Origin: a virus
Length of the DNA: 64,000 nucleotides
Strand: one strand, 5' to 3'
Virus record (IMG/VR): IMGVR_UViG_3300044823_000365
Coordinates: 91,257 to 155,256 of that record
The notes below the pieces were generated by a model that saw only the letters and a program-made list of their open reading frames with translations, did no database searches and had not been told where the DNA came from. Below, piece by piece: positions 29,236 through 35,623 of this stretch. The number at the start of each line of letters is the position of its first letter. The first letter of the stretch is position 1. The translations under genes and the position numbers were made by a program.

Positions 29236-29456
29236 TGGCCAGGAAACTCAAGAAGCTCCGCCTATACTGGAAAGACCCGGACAACGACAACCGCGGGACC
29301 TTGGAGGAATGGTGCAGGGAAAACAAGCGGGATTTTACCGAAGTAGGTGCCATCCTCGAAAAGCTAGGCGTATGGTCCGAAGACATCGTCATCGAAGTGG
29401 ATGTAGAAAACAAGACGTGCCGCGTGGTGAGTCGGGAAGAACGGGGATACGATTGA
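29235..29456 (+). CDS. Hypothetical protein (73 aa)
   Basis: TGATG overlap with the ATPase gene. It contains LEEWCRENKRDFTEV and a C-terminal beta strand DIVIEVDVENKTCRVV. Probably co-translated with its neighbours; function unknown. Confidence 0.65.
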   Translation: MARKLKKLRLYWKDPDNDNRGTLEEWCRENKRDFTEVGAILEKLGVWSEDIVIEVDVENKTCRVVSREERGYD

Positions 29457-29605
29457 TGGCTAGCATCATCCTCATCACCGAGGAGCAGTACCGCCTCATC
29501 ACGGCTTCCGAATTGCATGGTATACTGGACTCTGCCACGACCGACGGGACGACTCTGTATTTCGTCCTGAGGAAGGAACGAACGGCAGACAATGGACTGG
29601 AATAA
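29456..29605 (+). CDS. Small hypothetical protein (49 aa)
   Basis: TGATG overlap. Begins MASIILITEEQYRL. No motif. It overlaps the next gene by 14 nt. Confidence 0.55.
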   Translation: MASIILITEEQYRLITASELHGILDSATTDGTTLYFVLRKERTADNGLE

Positions 29606-29882
29606 GCTAGCCAGAAGGGCTTTTCTCGTGGCCGTGGTGCCGGGGGGAGCCGTCTTGGGAATTTATTGGATTGCCGAGCACCATTACAAAAAAGCCCGGC
29701 AGCCGAAACCGCAACCCAAGCCGTACAAGGATTGCGTCTGCTGCGGCGAATGCATGTTGATGCTGAAGCACAGGGCTATCCACCGCTGGATCAATCATCT
29801 TGCGGAAGAGCACGAAATTTCTTATGGGGACGCGCAAGAGACCTTGCGCTGGGCGCATGGAATGTATGAAACTCACGCCTAG
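29592..29882 (+). CDS. Membrane-anchored zinc-binding protein (96 aa)
   Basis: Residues 10-28 (AFLVAVVPGGAVLGIYWIA) are a membrane segment, followed by a Pro/Lys linker and a Cys/His cluster (CVCCGEC...HRAIHRWINHLAEEH) on the cytosolic side. Unknown role. Confidence 0.6.
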   Translation: MDWNKLARRAFLVAVVPGGAVLGIYWIAEHHYKKARQPKPQPKPYKDCVCCGECMLMLKHRAIHRWINHLAEEHEISYGDAQETLRWAHGMYETHA

Positions 29883-30084
29883 AAAAGCATTGGCGAATCC
29901 GCTGGCGAAGTTCAAGCGCCGCGAGTACGTCCGCTGGGTCGCCCAGGACGAGACCGAAGGAACCGGGGAATACTATTGGCGCATGCGGAATGGTGATGGA
30001 AGAGCCGATGTCATCGACGACGAGGAATTCCAGCGGACGCTCGCCCTGACGCGGCCCCGCAGGCGGAAGAAGGCAAAGAAATGA
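29866..30084 (+). CDS. Small basic protein (72 aa)
   Basis: ATG 29866 overlaps the preceding gene; ATG 29857 is an alternative. Lys/Arg-rich at both ends (FKRREYVRW, RPRRRKKAKK), suggesting nucleic-acid binding. Confidence 0.55.
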   Translation: MKLTPRKALANPLAKFKRREYVRWVAQDETEGTGEYYWRMRNGDGRADVIDDEEFQRTLALTRPRRRKKAKK

Positions 30085-30281
30085 GGCAATGGGACGAATA
30101 CGAGAAGTACCGCAAGGAATATACCGGCGATATACCGGCCGAGGCGATACTGGGTATGCTTGCGACCTTGGCGTGGAGCACCGCGGAAGATTACAACTAC
30201 GACCCACCGCCGCTCGTCACGTTCAAACCCACGCCGCCCGACTCTCTTGAAAGAGAAATAAAATGGGCGACTTTGAAATAA
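30081..30281 (+). CDS. Small hypothetical protein (66 aa)
   Basis: ATGA overlap. Acidic/aromatic (WDEYEKYRKEYTGD) with a Pro-rich centre. Unknown. Confidence 0.55.
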   Translation: MRQWDEYEKYRKEYTGDIPAEAILGMLATLAWSTAEDYNYDPPPLVTFKPTPPDSLEREIKWATLK

Positions 30282-30547
30282 ACGGGGTTCGGCTGGTGAT
30301 GACTTGCGGAGCCTGCCCCGAGCAGTACGACGCTTTCATCGGCGGCGAGCTGGTCGGCTACTTGCGGCTGCGCCACGGGTATTTTCGCGCCTCGTGCCCG
30401 TGGGTAAACGGCGAAACGGTCTATTCGGCCGAGACTGTCGGCGACGGGATATTCGAGCCCGAGGAACGCGAGGCGCATCTGAACAACGCCGTCCTCGGCA
30501 TCAAGAAGTGGCATGAAGATCGGGCCGTCAAGGGGGCAGAAACGTGA
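30263..30547 (+). CDS. Hypothetical protein (94 aa)
   Basis: SD ttgaaagaga upstream. It begins MGDFEINGVRLVMTCGACPEQYDAF, an alternating strand pattern, then FRASCPWVNGETVYSAET. No family recognised. Confidence 0.65.
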   Translation: MGDFEINGVRLVMTCGACPEQYDAFIGGELVGYLRLRHGYFRASCPWVNGETVYSAETVGDGIFEPEEREAHLNNAVLGIKKWHEDRAVKGAET

Positions 30548-30749
30548 GAAAAATACTGTGCTTTATCGGCATGCACAGCCCCCGGATTACTCGCAAGGTT
30601 TTCTGGGCAATGTGCATCGTGCCGAATTGATGTGCGTTTGCGGGCGACGTTTCGAAGGTTTTGCGGCGGGCAAGTTCGGGCGCGTATACCCCGCCAAAAC
30701 GCCGTCGGAATTTTGGGTCGCGTACGATGCGGGGAAGTTAGGCGCATAA
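30544..30749 (+). pseudogene. Small Cys-containing gene, probably frameshifted
   Basis: GTG 30544 overlaps the preceding stop and gives MRKILCFIGMHSP, a start common in small phage proteins, but this frame ends at 30630. From about 30600 another frame (ELMCVCGRRFEGF...PSEFWVAYDAG, ending 30749) continues in protein-like manner. A one-base shift would join them. Confidence 0.4.
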
Positions 30750-30765
30750 TTCCCGAAGATAGCTG

Positions 30766-30794
30766 TTGACAGAAACCGGACTTTCGAGTATTAT
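30766..30794 (+). promoter_or_regulatory. Consensus sigma70 promoter of the Pro tRNA operon
   Basis: TTGACA (30766-30771), 17-nt spacer, TATTAT (30789-30794) as part of AGTATTAT, then 6 nt to the leader ATG at 30801. Confidence 0.88.
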
Positions 30795-30800
30795 CAGTGC

Positions 30801-30863
30801 ATGCGTAACTTGAACCCAATGCGACCGCAGCCCAAGTGGCTCGGGGTTTACGTGACCGATTGA
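30801..30863 (+). CDS. Leader peptide of the Pro tRNA operon (20 aa, leaderless)
   Basis: The ATG lies 6 nt after the -10 box, so the mRNA should begin at the start codon. Three Pro residues use three different codons, CCA (30816), CCG (30825) and CCC (30831), matching the tRNAs downstream: Pro(TGG), Pro(CGG) and Pro(GGG). TGACCG (30853-30858) and CGGTCA (30864-30869) form a hairpin across the stop codon, and a longer hairpin (CCCTG...CAGGG with GCGG/CCGC) follows, but no T-run terminator is clear. Codon matching is seen; control by stalling is inferred. Confidence 0.6.
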   Translation: MRNLNPMRPQPKWLGVYVTD

Positions 30864-30948
30864 CGGTCAGCGACCCTGAGCGGAATAGCCGCAGGGGTAT
30901 GGTTCAGAGCAGTTCCTTCCTGTGGTAATTCCAGTAAAAAGAGTTTAA

Positions 30949-31022
30949 CGCCGATTAGGTGGACGGACGACCGCACGTTTCGGGTACGTGACCAGCCGGT
31001 TCAATTCCGGCATCGGCGACCA
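30949..31022 (+). tRNA. tRNA-Pro (anticodon CGG)
   Basis: Acceptor CGCCGAT/ATCGGCG, D arm GGT...ACC, anticodon arm CACGT-TTCGGGT-ACGTG, T arm GCCGG-TTCAATT-CCGGC, encoded CCA. Nearly the same D arm as the next tRNA, suggesting duplication. Confidence 0.93.
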
Positions 31023-31688
31023 TCAGCCCGTAGGTGGACGGACGACCGCCTGCTTTGGGAGCAGGACCACCGAGTTCAATTCTCGGCGGGCTGACCAATT
31101 AAGGCCCATGAAGTTGGGGGTCAAGGAGTGGCAGTTGGGACAAAGTAAGTCAACATTATCGCGACGGCTGTTTTTATCATTGCCGTCTATGTGATGAAGC
31201 TGGACGGGGATGTTGCCTGTGATGGAATGGGCTTCACTCCAACCGCACCTTTGGCATTTGGCTCCGAACAGGCGGATCATTGCCCGACGTGCAAAACGCT
31301 TTGATGCAGCAAACTCGTTCTTAAGCCACAACTCTAAGTTGGACATAAATGCGGCTTCTTGATAAGAACAGGATTGTATGCAAATGGGGCAACGTTTTCC
31401 GGCCGTATTGGGAGGTCTCGTAAACTTGGCACCACAAGCAGCACAAGTGCGAGTCCTTGGTTTATTATGCGATGTTTGACCCGTCAAGTTGTGCCGGGCA
31501 GCACAGGAGTGATCGCAAAATTTCTTTGTACGAACCCAAGGGACTTTTTGGTTGTCGGGAACAAGAATGATCTTCGTGCAATGCAAACAGCGGTTTGGGT
31601 TGGCCATATATCGATCTATGGCTCGCTGGCGTTTTCTGGCGTTAGCAAGTTTTGAAGCCGCCAGAAGTTGCGGGCTTATACTGGGCAT
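31023..31688 (-). CDS. HNH homing endonuclease (minus strand)
   Basis: 221 aa. Zinc knuckles CLHC...CDHSC and CAACG...CPIC, then the nuclease CQRCGW...VQLHHIDGNDKN and VDLLCPNCHSL. The last 25 codons lie within the tRNA-Pro(TGG) gene, so the natural C-terminus may once have been shorter. It sits between Pro tRNAs with a tRNA T-arm remnant (31693-31703) on its 5' side. Confidence 0.8.
   Translation of the reverse strand: MPSISPQLLAASKLANARKRQRAIDRYMANPNRCLHCTKIILVPDNQKVPWVRTKKFCDHSCAARHNLTGQTSHNKPRTRTCAACGAKFTRPPNTAGKRCPICIQSCSYQEAAFMSNLELWLKNEFAASKRFARRAMIRLFGAKCQRCGWSEAHSITGNIPVQLHHIDGNDKNSRRDNVDLLCPNCHSLTPNFMGLNWSARRELNSVVLLPKQAVVRPPTG
31024..31097 (+). tRNA. tRNA-Pro (anticodon TGG)
   Basis: Acceptor CAGCCCG/CGGGCTG, anticodon arm CCTGC-TTTGGGA-GCAGG, T arm CCGAG-TTCAATT-CTCGG, encoded CCA. 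One base separates it from the preceding tRNA. An HNH frame on the other strand reads through it. Confidence 0.93.
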
Positions 31689-31692
31689 AAAA

Positions 31693-31703
31693 GTTCGACT
31701 CCC
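31693..31703 (+). other. tRNA T-arm remnant
   Basis: GTTCGACTCCC looks like the T loop and 3' T stem of a tRNA whose 5' part is missing; it abuts the HNH start. Confidence 0.35.
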
Positions 31704-31738
31704 TACCTCTCAATAAAGAGAAAGGAAGTCAGTTTATC

Positions 31739-31812
31739 CGGGGACAAGTGTTATGGCCGCACGCCAGCATGGGGTGCTGGTTGTCGGAGTTCAATTCTCC
31801 GGTCCCCGACCA
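31739..31812 (+). tRNA. tRNA-Pro (anticodon GGG)
   Basis: Acceptor CGGGGAC/GTCCCCG, anticodon arm CCAGC-ATGGGGT-GCTGG, T arm CGGAG-TTCAATT-CTCCG, encoded CCA. Reads CCC and CCT. Same T loop as the other two Pro tRNAs. Confidence 0.93.
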
Positions 31813-31834
31813 AGCTTTGTGGTACGATGGGAGA

Positions 31835-32011
31835 ATGAGAGCTTTCATTAAGTGTGTGACGTGGTCTCCCGCAGCATGCTTCACCTTCGGGGTGTGGCTT
31901 TCGTTGCGGGACCAGAACAACGGTATGGCCGCCTACTGTGTGCTGATGCTGATGGTAGCGTTGATCTTGCTGCGGTATCCGGGCTTCAGGCGAAGAGTCC
32001 TTGGTGAGTAG
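31835..32011 (+). CDS. Small membrane protein with two helices (58 aa)
   Basis: SD tgggag. Hydrophobic segments VTWSPAACFTFGVWLSL and YCVLMLMVALILL are separated by a polar turn, with a basic C-terminus. Holin-like size, but no family evidence. Confidence 0.55.
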   Translation: MRAFIKCVTWSPAACFTFGVWLSLRDQNNGMAAYCVLMLMVALILLRYPGFRRRVLGE

Positions 32012-32128
32012 ATGAAGATCACAGAACGGCTGTACAGATTTGCACAGGCCCACTATTGGCTGTCGCCTGTGATAGACCGGATGCGCTGGATGTTCGAGCG
32101 GAGATACGATCCGGTGGGGAAGTGGTGA
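32012..32128 (+). CDS. Small protein (38 aa)
   Basis: Starts right after the preceding stop and overlaps the next start by TGATG. Aromatic and Arg-rich (MRWMFERRYDPVGKW). Unknown. Confidence 0.45.
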   Translation: MKITERLYRFAQAHYWLSPVIDRMRWMFERRYDPVGKW

Positions 32129-32322
32129 TGGACGTTGAAGAGATGTTCGACGCATACCAGCAAGTTCTGATGAACGGGTTCGTGCCTGAAGTCATGGTCA
32201 TAGCGTACCCCGAGGGGACTTGGCTGCTGAGGCTGGGAGAGGAGCCCAAGCTGCTTGGCGAGAAAAAGGAGTTTGAACCCATCATGCTCGGCATGCTGGG
32301 CATAAGGAACTTCGGGCTGTAG
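32128..32322 (+). CDS. Small hypothetical protein (64 aa)
   Basis: TGATG overlap. Begins MDVEEMFDAYQQVLMNGF. Its last codons overlap the first 10 bases of the next tRNA gene, which constrains both. Confidence 0.55.
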   Translation: MDVEEMFDAYQQVLMNGFVPEVMVIAYPEGTWLLRLGEEPKLLGEKKEFEPIMLGMLGIRNFGL

Positions 32323-32386
32323 CGCAGTCCGGTAGCGCGCATGCCTTGGGCGCATGAGGCCGCCCGTTCGAATCGGGTCGCCCCGA
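32313..32386 (+). tRNA. tRNA-Pro (anticodon TGG), second copy
   Basis: Acceptor CGGGCTG/CGCCCCG with one mismatch, anticodon arm CATGC-CTTGGGC-GCATG, T arm GCCCG-TTCGAAT-CGGGT. Followed by TCA, not CCA. Unlike the other Pro tRNAs in its D and T arms, so of separate origin. Confidence 0.8.
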
Positions 32387-32397
32387 TCAAGTTTTGT

Positions 32398-32474
32398 GGC
32401 TGTGTCGTACAACGGTATAGTACGTCGGACTCATAACCCGAAGACGGTAGGTTCAACTCCTCCCACAGCCACCA
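32398..32474 (+). tRNA. tRNA with anticodon CAT (Met or Ile2)
   Basis: Acceptor GGCTGTG/CACAGCC, D arm GTAC/GTAC, loop CTCATAA, encoded CCA. One mismatch each in the anticodon and T stems. Elongator Met or, if C34 is modified to lysidine, Ile(ATA). Confidence 0.8.
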
Positions 32475-32500
32475 AGTTTCAAAAATCCGTCTTTTGTGGT

Positions 32501-32507
32501 AGTATTG
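32501..32507 (+). promoter_or_regulatory. AGTATTG promoter-like element
   Basis: AGTATTG 6 nt before ATGAAGAGATAA (a 3-codon ORF) and about 100 nt before the 32608 gene. Confidence 0.35.
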
Positions 32508-32540
32508 TAGAGCATGAAGAGATAAAAAGAGGAGACACAG

Positions 32541-32579
32541 ATGGCTACCAACCCTGGCAAGACTACCCACGCCGCGTAA
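32541..32579 (+). CDS. Possible 12-aa leader peptide
   Basis: MATNPGKTTHAA after SD gaggaga, ending 28 nt before the next start. Too short to judge; listed because the SD is good. Confidence 0.25.
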   Translation: MATNPGKTTHAA

Positions 32580-32607
32580 TCCTGGGCGGTCAAGGAGAAA
32601 CAGCCAT

Positions 32608-33225
32608 ATGTTGTCCAAACTTATCGACGCTTTGCGTCGGGTTTTGCAGTTCAAGGTCCGCCGCTGGCATGTCAGCATGGGGGGCTGGAACGAGCATAAT
32701 GCCCGGATTATCATCGGGTGCGATGCTCAGATTTGGTATTGGATTCTCATTGAATTCGTTGCGTGGGACCTGCAAACGTATCTCTGCCACTGGCTCGGTT
32801 ACATCCCGTTGCCGGGCTTTATTTGCCGCATCAAGGGCCACTGGGACAAGGACGAGCCCGAGTATTTCGAGCCGTTCGGGCAGTGGTTCGGCAACGACGT
32901 GGGGAGCTTGTGGCACAGCTTCGTGTGCGACCCGCTGCTCCAGTGGGTGTGGAAGCACAAGGGCCAAAACGAGGTCAGCTTCGAGTTGACGCTGGACGAG
33001 GCCCGCAAGAAGTTCGCCCACGACCCGGAGCAGTACCAGTGGGTCGAGCGGCACATCGAGGAGTACAAGCGGTACGACGCCGAGCAGACGGCCGAAATCC
33101 GGGAGAAGTACCGCAAGGGCGAACTTACCCGCGAGGAGGCCCTTGAGAAATTGGAGTGGATCGACGAAAACGACGATCTCGGCAGCGACAAGCTCGCGGA
33201 GATTCTTGACAAGGCCAGCGAATAG
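32608..33225 (+). CDS. Hypothetical aromatic-rich protein (205 aa)
   Basis: SD aaggagaaac. The N-terminal 110 residues are Trp/Phe/His-rich (WYWILIEFVAWDLQTYLCHW), possibly membrane-associated; residues 120-205 are a charged helical region (EKYRKGELTREEALEKLEW). Not recognised. Confidence 0.7.
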   Translation: MLSKLIDALRRVLQFKVRRWHVSMGGWNEHNARIIIGCDAQIWYWILIEFVAWDLQTYLCHWLGYIPLPGFICRIKGHWDKDEPEYFEPFGQWFGNDVGSLWHSFVCDPLLQWVWKHKGQNEVSFELTLDEARKKFAHDPEQYQWVERHIEEYKRYDAEQTAEIREKYRKGELTREEALEKLEWIDENDDLGSDKLAEILDKASE

Positions 33226-33265
33226 CAGTATCTATAGTAGGGAGCCGCGGGGTTCCCAGAGTTTC

Positions 33266-33404
33266 GGACGTACGGCAGCGCGGACAGCGACGCGCACCTT
33301 AAAAAGTATCGGGTTAATGAAGAAGTTAGTGCTAGTTTTTCGGTGTCTCAAACCGTGGTCGCCTACCCGAGGCTACCAAGCGGGTGCAATTCCCGCCCGT
33401 GCGT
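33266..33404 (+). ncRNA. Structured tRNA-like region of unclear type
   Basis: GGACGTACGG (33266-33275) can pair with CCGTGCGTCC (33395-33404). Inside are GCGC...GCGC (D-arm-like) and a canonical T-arm-like GCGGG-TGCAATT-CCCGC (33380-33396). The enclosed length (about 140 nt) is too long for a normal tRNA, so it may be a tRNA with an insertion or another RNA. Confidence 0.35.
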
Positions 33405-33418
33405 CCGGAAAGTTCGCC

Positions 33419-34130
33419 ACTAACGCTAGAGTTTCAAATATCCATGGTCAAATTCCCAGTGGCATCTGCGACACAGCGGGATGAGATTCTCGATGTTGTT
33501 TATCTCTGTGATGAGGGTCATATCTGGAAACTCGCTCACCCCTTTCTTATGGGCGATTTCGATGTACAATGAGTAACCGCAGTTGGGGGCAACGCAGGCT
33601 TTGGGACACCCTGACCGGTCGTACACGTAAGCGGCATGATAGCGTATTGTACTTCGAGCCGATTGCCAGTTCTTGCGCCGGGCAAACAGTTCACCTTTTG
33701 TGACACCGACCATAAATACCCCAGCTTGTCTGGCATTTGATTTCTGACAAGAGCGGCAAAAACGGCGAGAGGTGGAAATACGGGCTGTTTTACAGCGACC
33801 GCAGTATTTTAATCCATCCCCGGTTCCTTTGCGGTTGTTGTTGTATTTGGCGGCGCAAGAAAAACCGCAGAATTTCTTGATAATTGTTTCTCGTAATGGA
33901 GTTTTTCTGGTATTATTTAGAGGAGCAAGAATCGGTCCTTTGCAGTATTGGCAAAGGTTCGGATTTTCGTTGTATTTCATGAGGCGTTGCCAGGCTTCGT
34001 TTTTCTGCTGTAAAGCCCTCGCAGCACCGCCCATCTTTTGGGCAACGGCTAAGTTGGGATTACGGATGTAATTAGTCATTTGGACTCCTTACTGAGCTAT
34101 ATGAAAGCTGTATTTTTGTGCAACTAACGC
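33419..34130. repeat. ACTAACGC direct repeats flanking an HNH gene
   Basis: ACTAACGC occurs at 33419-33426 and 34123-34130, exactly bracketing the minus-strand HNH gene. The right copy overlaps the first bases of the initiator tRNA. Confidence 0.6.
33426..34079 (-). CDS. HNH homing endonuclease (minus strand)
   Basis: 217 aa. Zinc modules CQYCKG...CGFSC and CGRC...CRSCQ, then CVAPNCGYS, LYIEIAHKKGVSEF and IPLCRRCHWEFDHG, a divergent HNH core. N-terminal organisation resembles the HNH at 31023 (both begin with a basic helix and an NPNxC knuckle), suggesting common origin. Inserted just upstream of the initiator tRNA. Confidence 0.8.
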   Translation of the reverse strand: MTNYIRNPNLAVAQKMGGAARALQQKNEAWQRLMKYNENPNLCQYCKGPILAPLNNTRKTPLRETIIKKFCGFSCAAKYNNNRKGTGDGLKYCGRCKTARISTSRRFCRSCQKSNARQAGVFMVGVTKGELFARRKNWQSARSTIRYHAAYVYDRSGCPKACVAPNCGYSLYIEIAHKKGVSEFPDMTLITEINNIENLIPLCRRCHWEFDHGYLKL

Positions 34131-34204
34131 GGTGTGGAGCAGCCCGGTAGCTCGTTTGGCTCATAACCAAAAGGTCGTAGGTTCAAATCCTACCACCGCA
34201 ACCA
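34128..34204 (+). tRNA. Initiator-type tRNA-fMet (anticodon CAT)
   Basis: 77 nt. C1 and A72 are unpaired (CGCGGTG/CACCGCA), the key bacterial initiator feature. The D arm GAGC...GCTC and the loop CTCATAA match bacterial tRNA-fMet closely. The anticodon stem is TTTGG/CCAAA, with two of the usual three G-C pairs. T arm GTAGG-TTCAAAT-CCTAC, discriminator A, encoded CCA. Confidence 0.88.
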
Positions 34205-34530
34205 GTTTGACGTAGCGCAGCGCCGCTTTTGGAAGCGTGAGTGCTCGGAGGTCCATATGCCGACCGCGCCACAGAGTTTCCCGGCCCTGTGGTCATCGTA
34301 TGGGCTTGGCCTTGAAACCTTAGGCTCGGAGCTTAGCGGCTCCCCCGTTTGGCGGTGTCCCCGCCGAGAGTTCGAACAGGGCAAATCAGGATGGGCGCAC
34401 CTGAGCCGGGGATTATTGTGGCGCGGCGTGGAAGGACACGCGTGGGAGGGCCGGGCAAGCTCAACCGCCCTTTACTGGTGATGAGCGCAACACACCAGCG
34501 GGTACCAAGGCCCGCCGCCACGACATTTTA

Positions 34531-34572
34531 TGCGGAGATGGAGCAAAGATAGCTCGGCAGCCTCCGCAACCG
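34531..34572 (+). ncRNA. Minimal tRNA-like element 1
   Basis: TGCGGAG pairs with CTCCGCA (7 bp), enclosing a D-arm-like GAGC-aaagata-GCTC; then A and CCG. No anticodon or T arm. Near-copy at 34699. Confidence 0.45.
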
Positions 34573-34698
34573 GTTTTGTAAAGGAACAGTCATTCGCTGT
34601 TCCCGCAGGTAAGTCCGACCCGAGCGTCGAGTGCGCCGTAGGAGCCCGAGGAGCAATCCGTAGAGGGCTGGCGAAACTCGGGTCGGCTTTGATTTCCG

Positions 34699-34741
34699 TG
34701 CGGGGGATGAAGCAAAGGTAGCTCAGTAGCCTCCGCAACCA
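34699..34741 (+). ncRNA. Minimal tRNA-like element 2
   Basis: TGCGGGG pairs with CTCCGCA, enclosing AAGC-aaaggta-GCTC; then A and CCA. Very similar to the element at 34531; together they bracket a 10-bp closed stem-loop domain. Confidence 0.45.
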
Positions 34742-35092
34742 GTTTAGGTGTGTATGAAAAATAGGACGCCCTTTTTTGGGCATGCTCCTCTCCCGGCGGA
34801 TTGCCAGGACACGGAGCAGTTTGAATTCGAGTCCCACGAAGAACGGGACATACGAGAAAAAGAAGAGAAGTCGGGCAAGGAAAAAGACTTAGTGCAGTGC
34901 CTACCGGCACGGCGCTGAACTCGGTGTGATCAGGCCCCGATAGGCTTTCCGCTTTGAAGCCGGAGCGGGACGGAAAGCCGCGGGAACCGCAAAAGCGTGA
35001 AGCCTGTGACTCACCGCCCCCGGCATTTCGATTTCCTGTGGCATTAAGTACCATACCAAGAGCAAGGATGTATAAAATAGGAAGACGTAAAG

Positions 35093-35248
35093 ATGCAAAA
35101 AATTTCAAAAAACGTCATCCTGAAAATGTTAGGTCTTTGTCACGAGTCGATTAATGAGTTGCAATCGGCGATAGAATACTTGAAAAAGTTCCGGGTCGTG
35201 ACGGAAGAGCAACGATCCACGGAGGAAACTCCGCAGGTGAAAGCCTGA
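35093..35248 (+). CDS. Small helical protein (51 aa)
   Basis: Open frame from ATG 35093 to TGA 35246. The region LCHESINELQSAIEYLKKF is amphipathic. A TATAAAAT box lies about 23 nt upstream. Not recognised. Confidence 0.5.
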   Translation: MQKISKNVILKMLGLCHESINELQSAIEYLKKFRVVTEEQRSTEETPQVKA

Positions 35249-35276
35249 AATAGAGACGCGACGCCCCTTCACGTGC

Positions 35277-35283
35277 AGTATTA
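35277..35283 (+). promoter_or_regulatory. AGTATTA promoter-like element before structured RNA
   Basis: AGTATTA with no ATG downstream within 60 nt; may transcribe a short structured RNA (35290-35450). Confidence 0.4.
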
Positions 35284-35472
35284 CATTACAGATTGCGTGA
35301 TCGGCTAGGCTCATTAGTATGCGGCTGCGCCGTTGGCCGACGTAGCTGTCCGGTTCCGCAAGGGCCGGGAATAAGAGCCATGTGCCGTGGAGATCGGGAA
35401 TCGGCACCGACCCGGAGCAAGCTAATACGGGATTAATCTTCATTTTGCTGTTGGCCGCCGCATTGGTTCTAA

Positions 35473-35509
35473 GGTAGGACAGGAACGAGATTTTTTGGTG
35501 GAGGACTAG
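35473..35509. repeat. 37-bp dispersed repeat, copy 2
   Basis: Identical to 9491-9527. Confidence 0.85.
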
Positions 35510-35623
35510 CCATTGACGACATCGAAGCCCACCAACTGGCGCGCGAGGCCCACTCCTCCCGCTGCCAATGCCCCTACCACGAATGATCCATATGGATGCC
35601 AACTGTCCTCCACGGAGTGATGA

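Larger units (their letters stand above)
34205..35070 (+). ncRNA. Large structured non-coding region next to tRNAs
   Basis: No convincing ORF, but many perfect stems: GCCCTGT (34284)/ACAGGGC (34376); TGTGGCG (34417)/CGCCACG (34516) enclosing four hairpins; GGAACAG (34583)/CTGTTCC (34597); CCGACCCGAG (34615)/CTCGGGTCGG (34677); GGCTTTCCG (34943)/CGGAAAGCC (34971). Large ornate RNAs of the GOLLD and ROOL classes are known beside phage tRNA arrays. Membership here is a guess from context. Confidence 0.45.
35249..35623 (+). other. Intergenic stretch with promoter element, stems and 37-bp repeat
   Basis: 375 bases with no clear gene. AGTATTA at 35277-35283 starts a region with stems such as GTGCCG/CGGCAC, then the 37-bp repeat at 35473. 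From 35510 an open frame without a start codon reads DDIEAHQLAREAH...CQCPYHE to 35585, possibly the tail of a lost gene. Confidence 0.45.

Noticed and set aside
33266-33404. tmRNA
   Set aside because: Acceptor-like ends exist, but there is no tag-peptide ORF ending in Ala-Ala and the length is much too short.
34205-34265. Additional tRNA right after the initiator tRNA
   Set aside because: Stem-loop pieces resemble a tRNA (gtagcgcag...), but the acceptor ends do not pair and the anticodon loop is not 7 nt.
34205-35070. RNase P RNA
   Set aside because: I could not find the conserved P4-region sequences.
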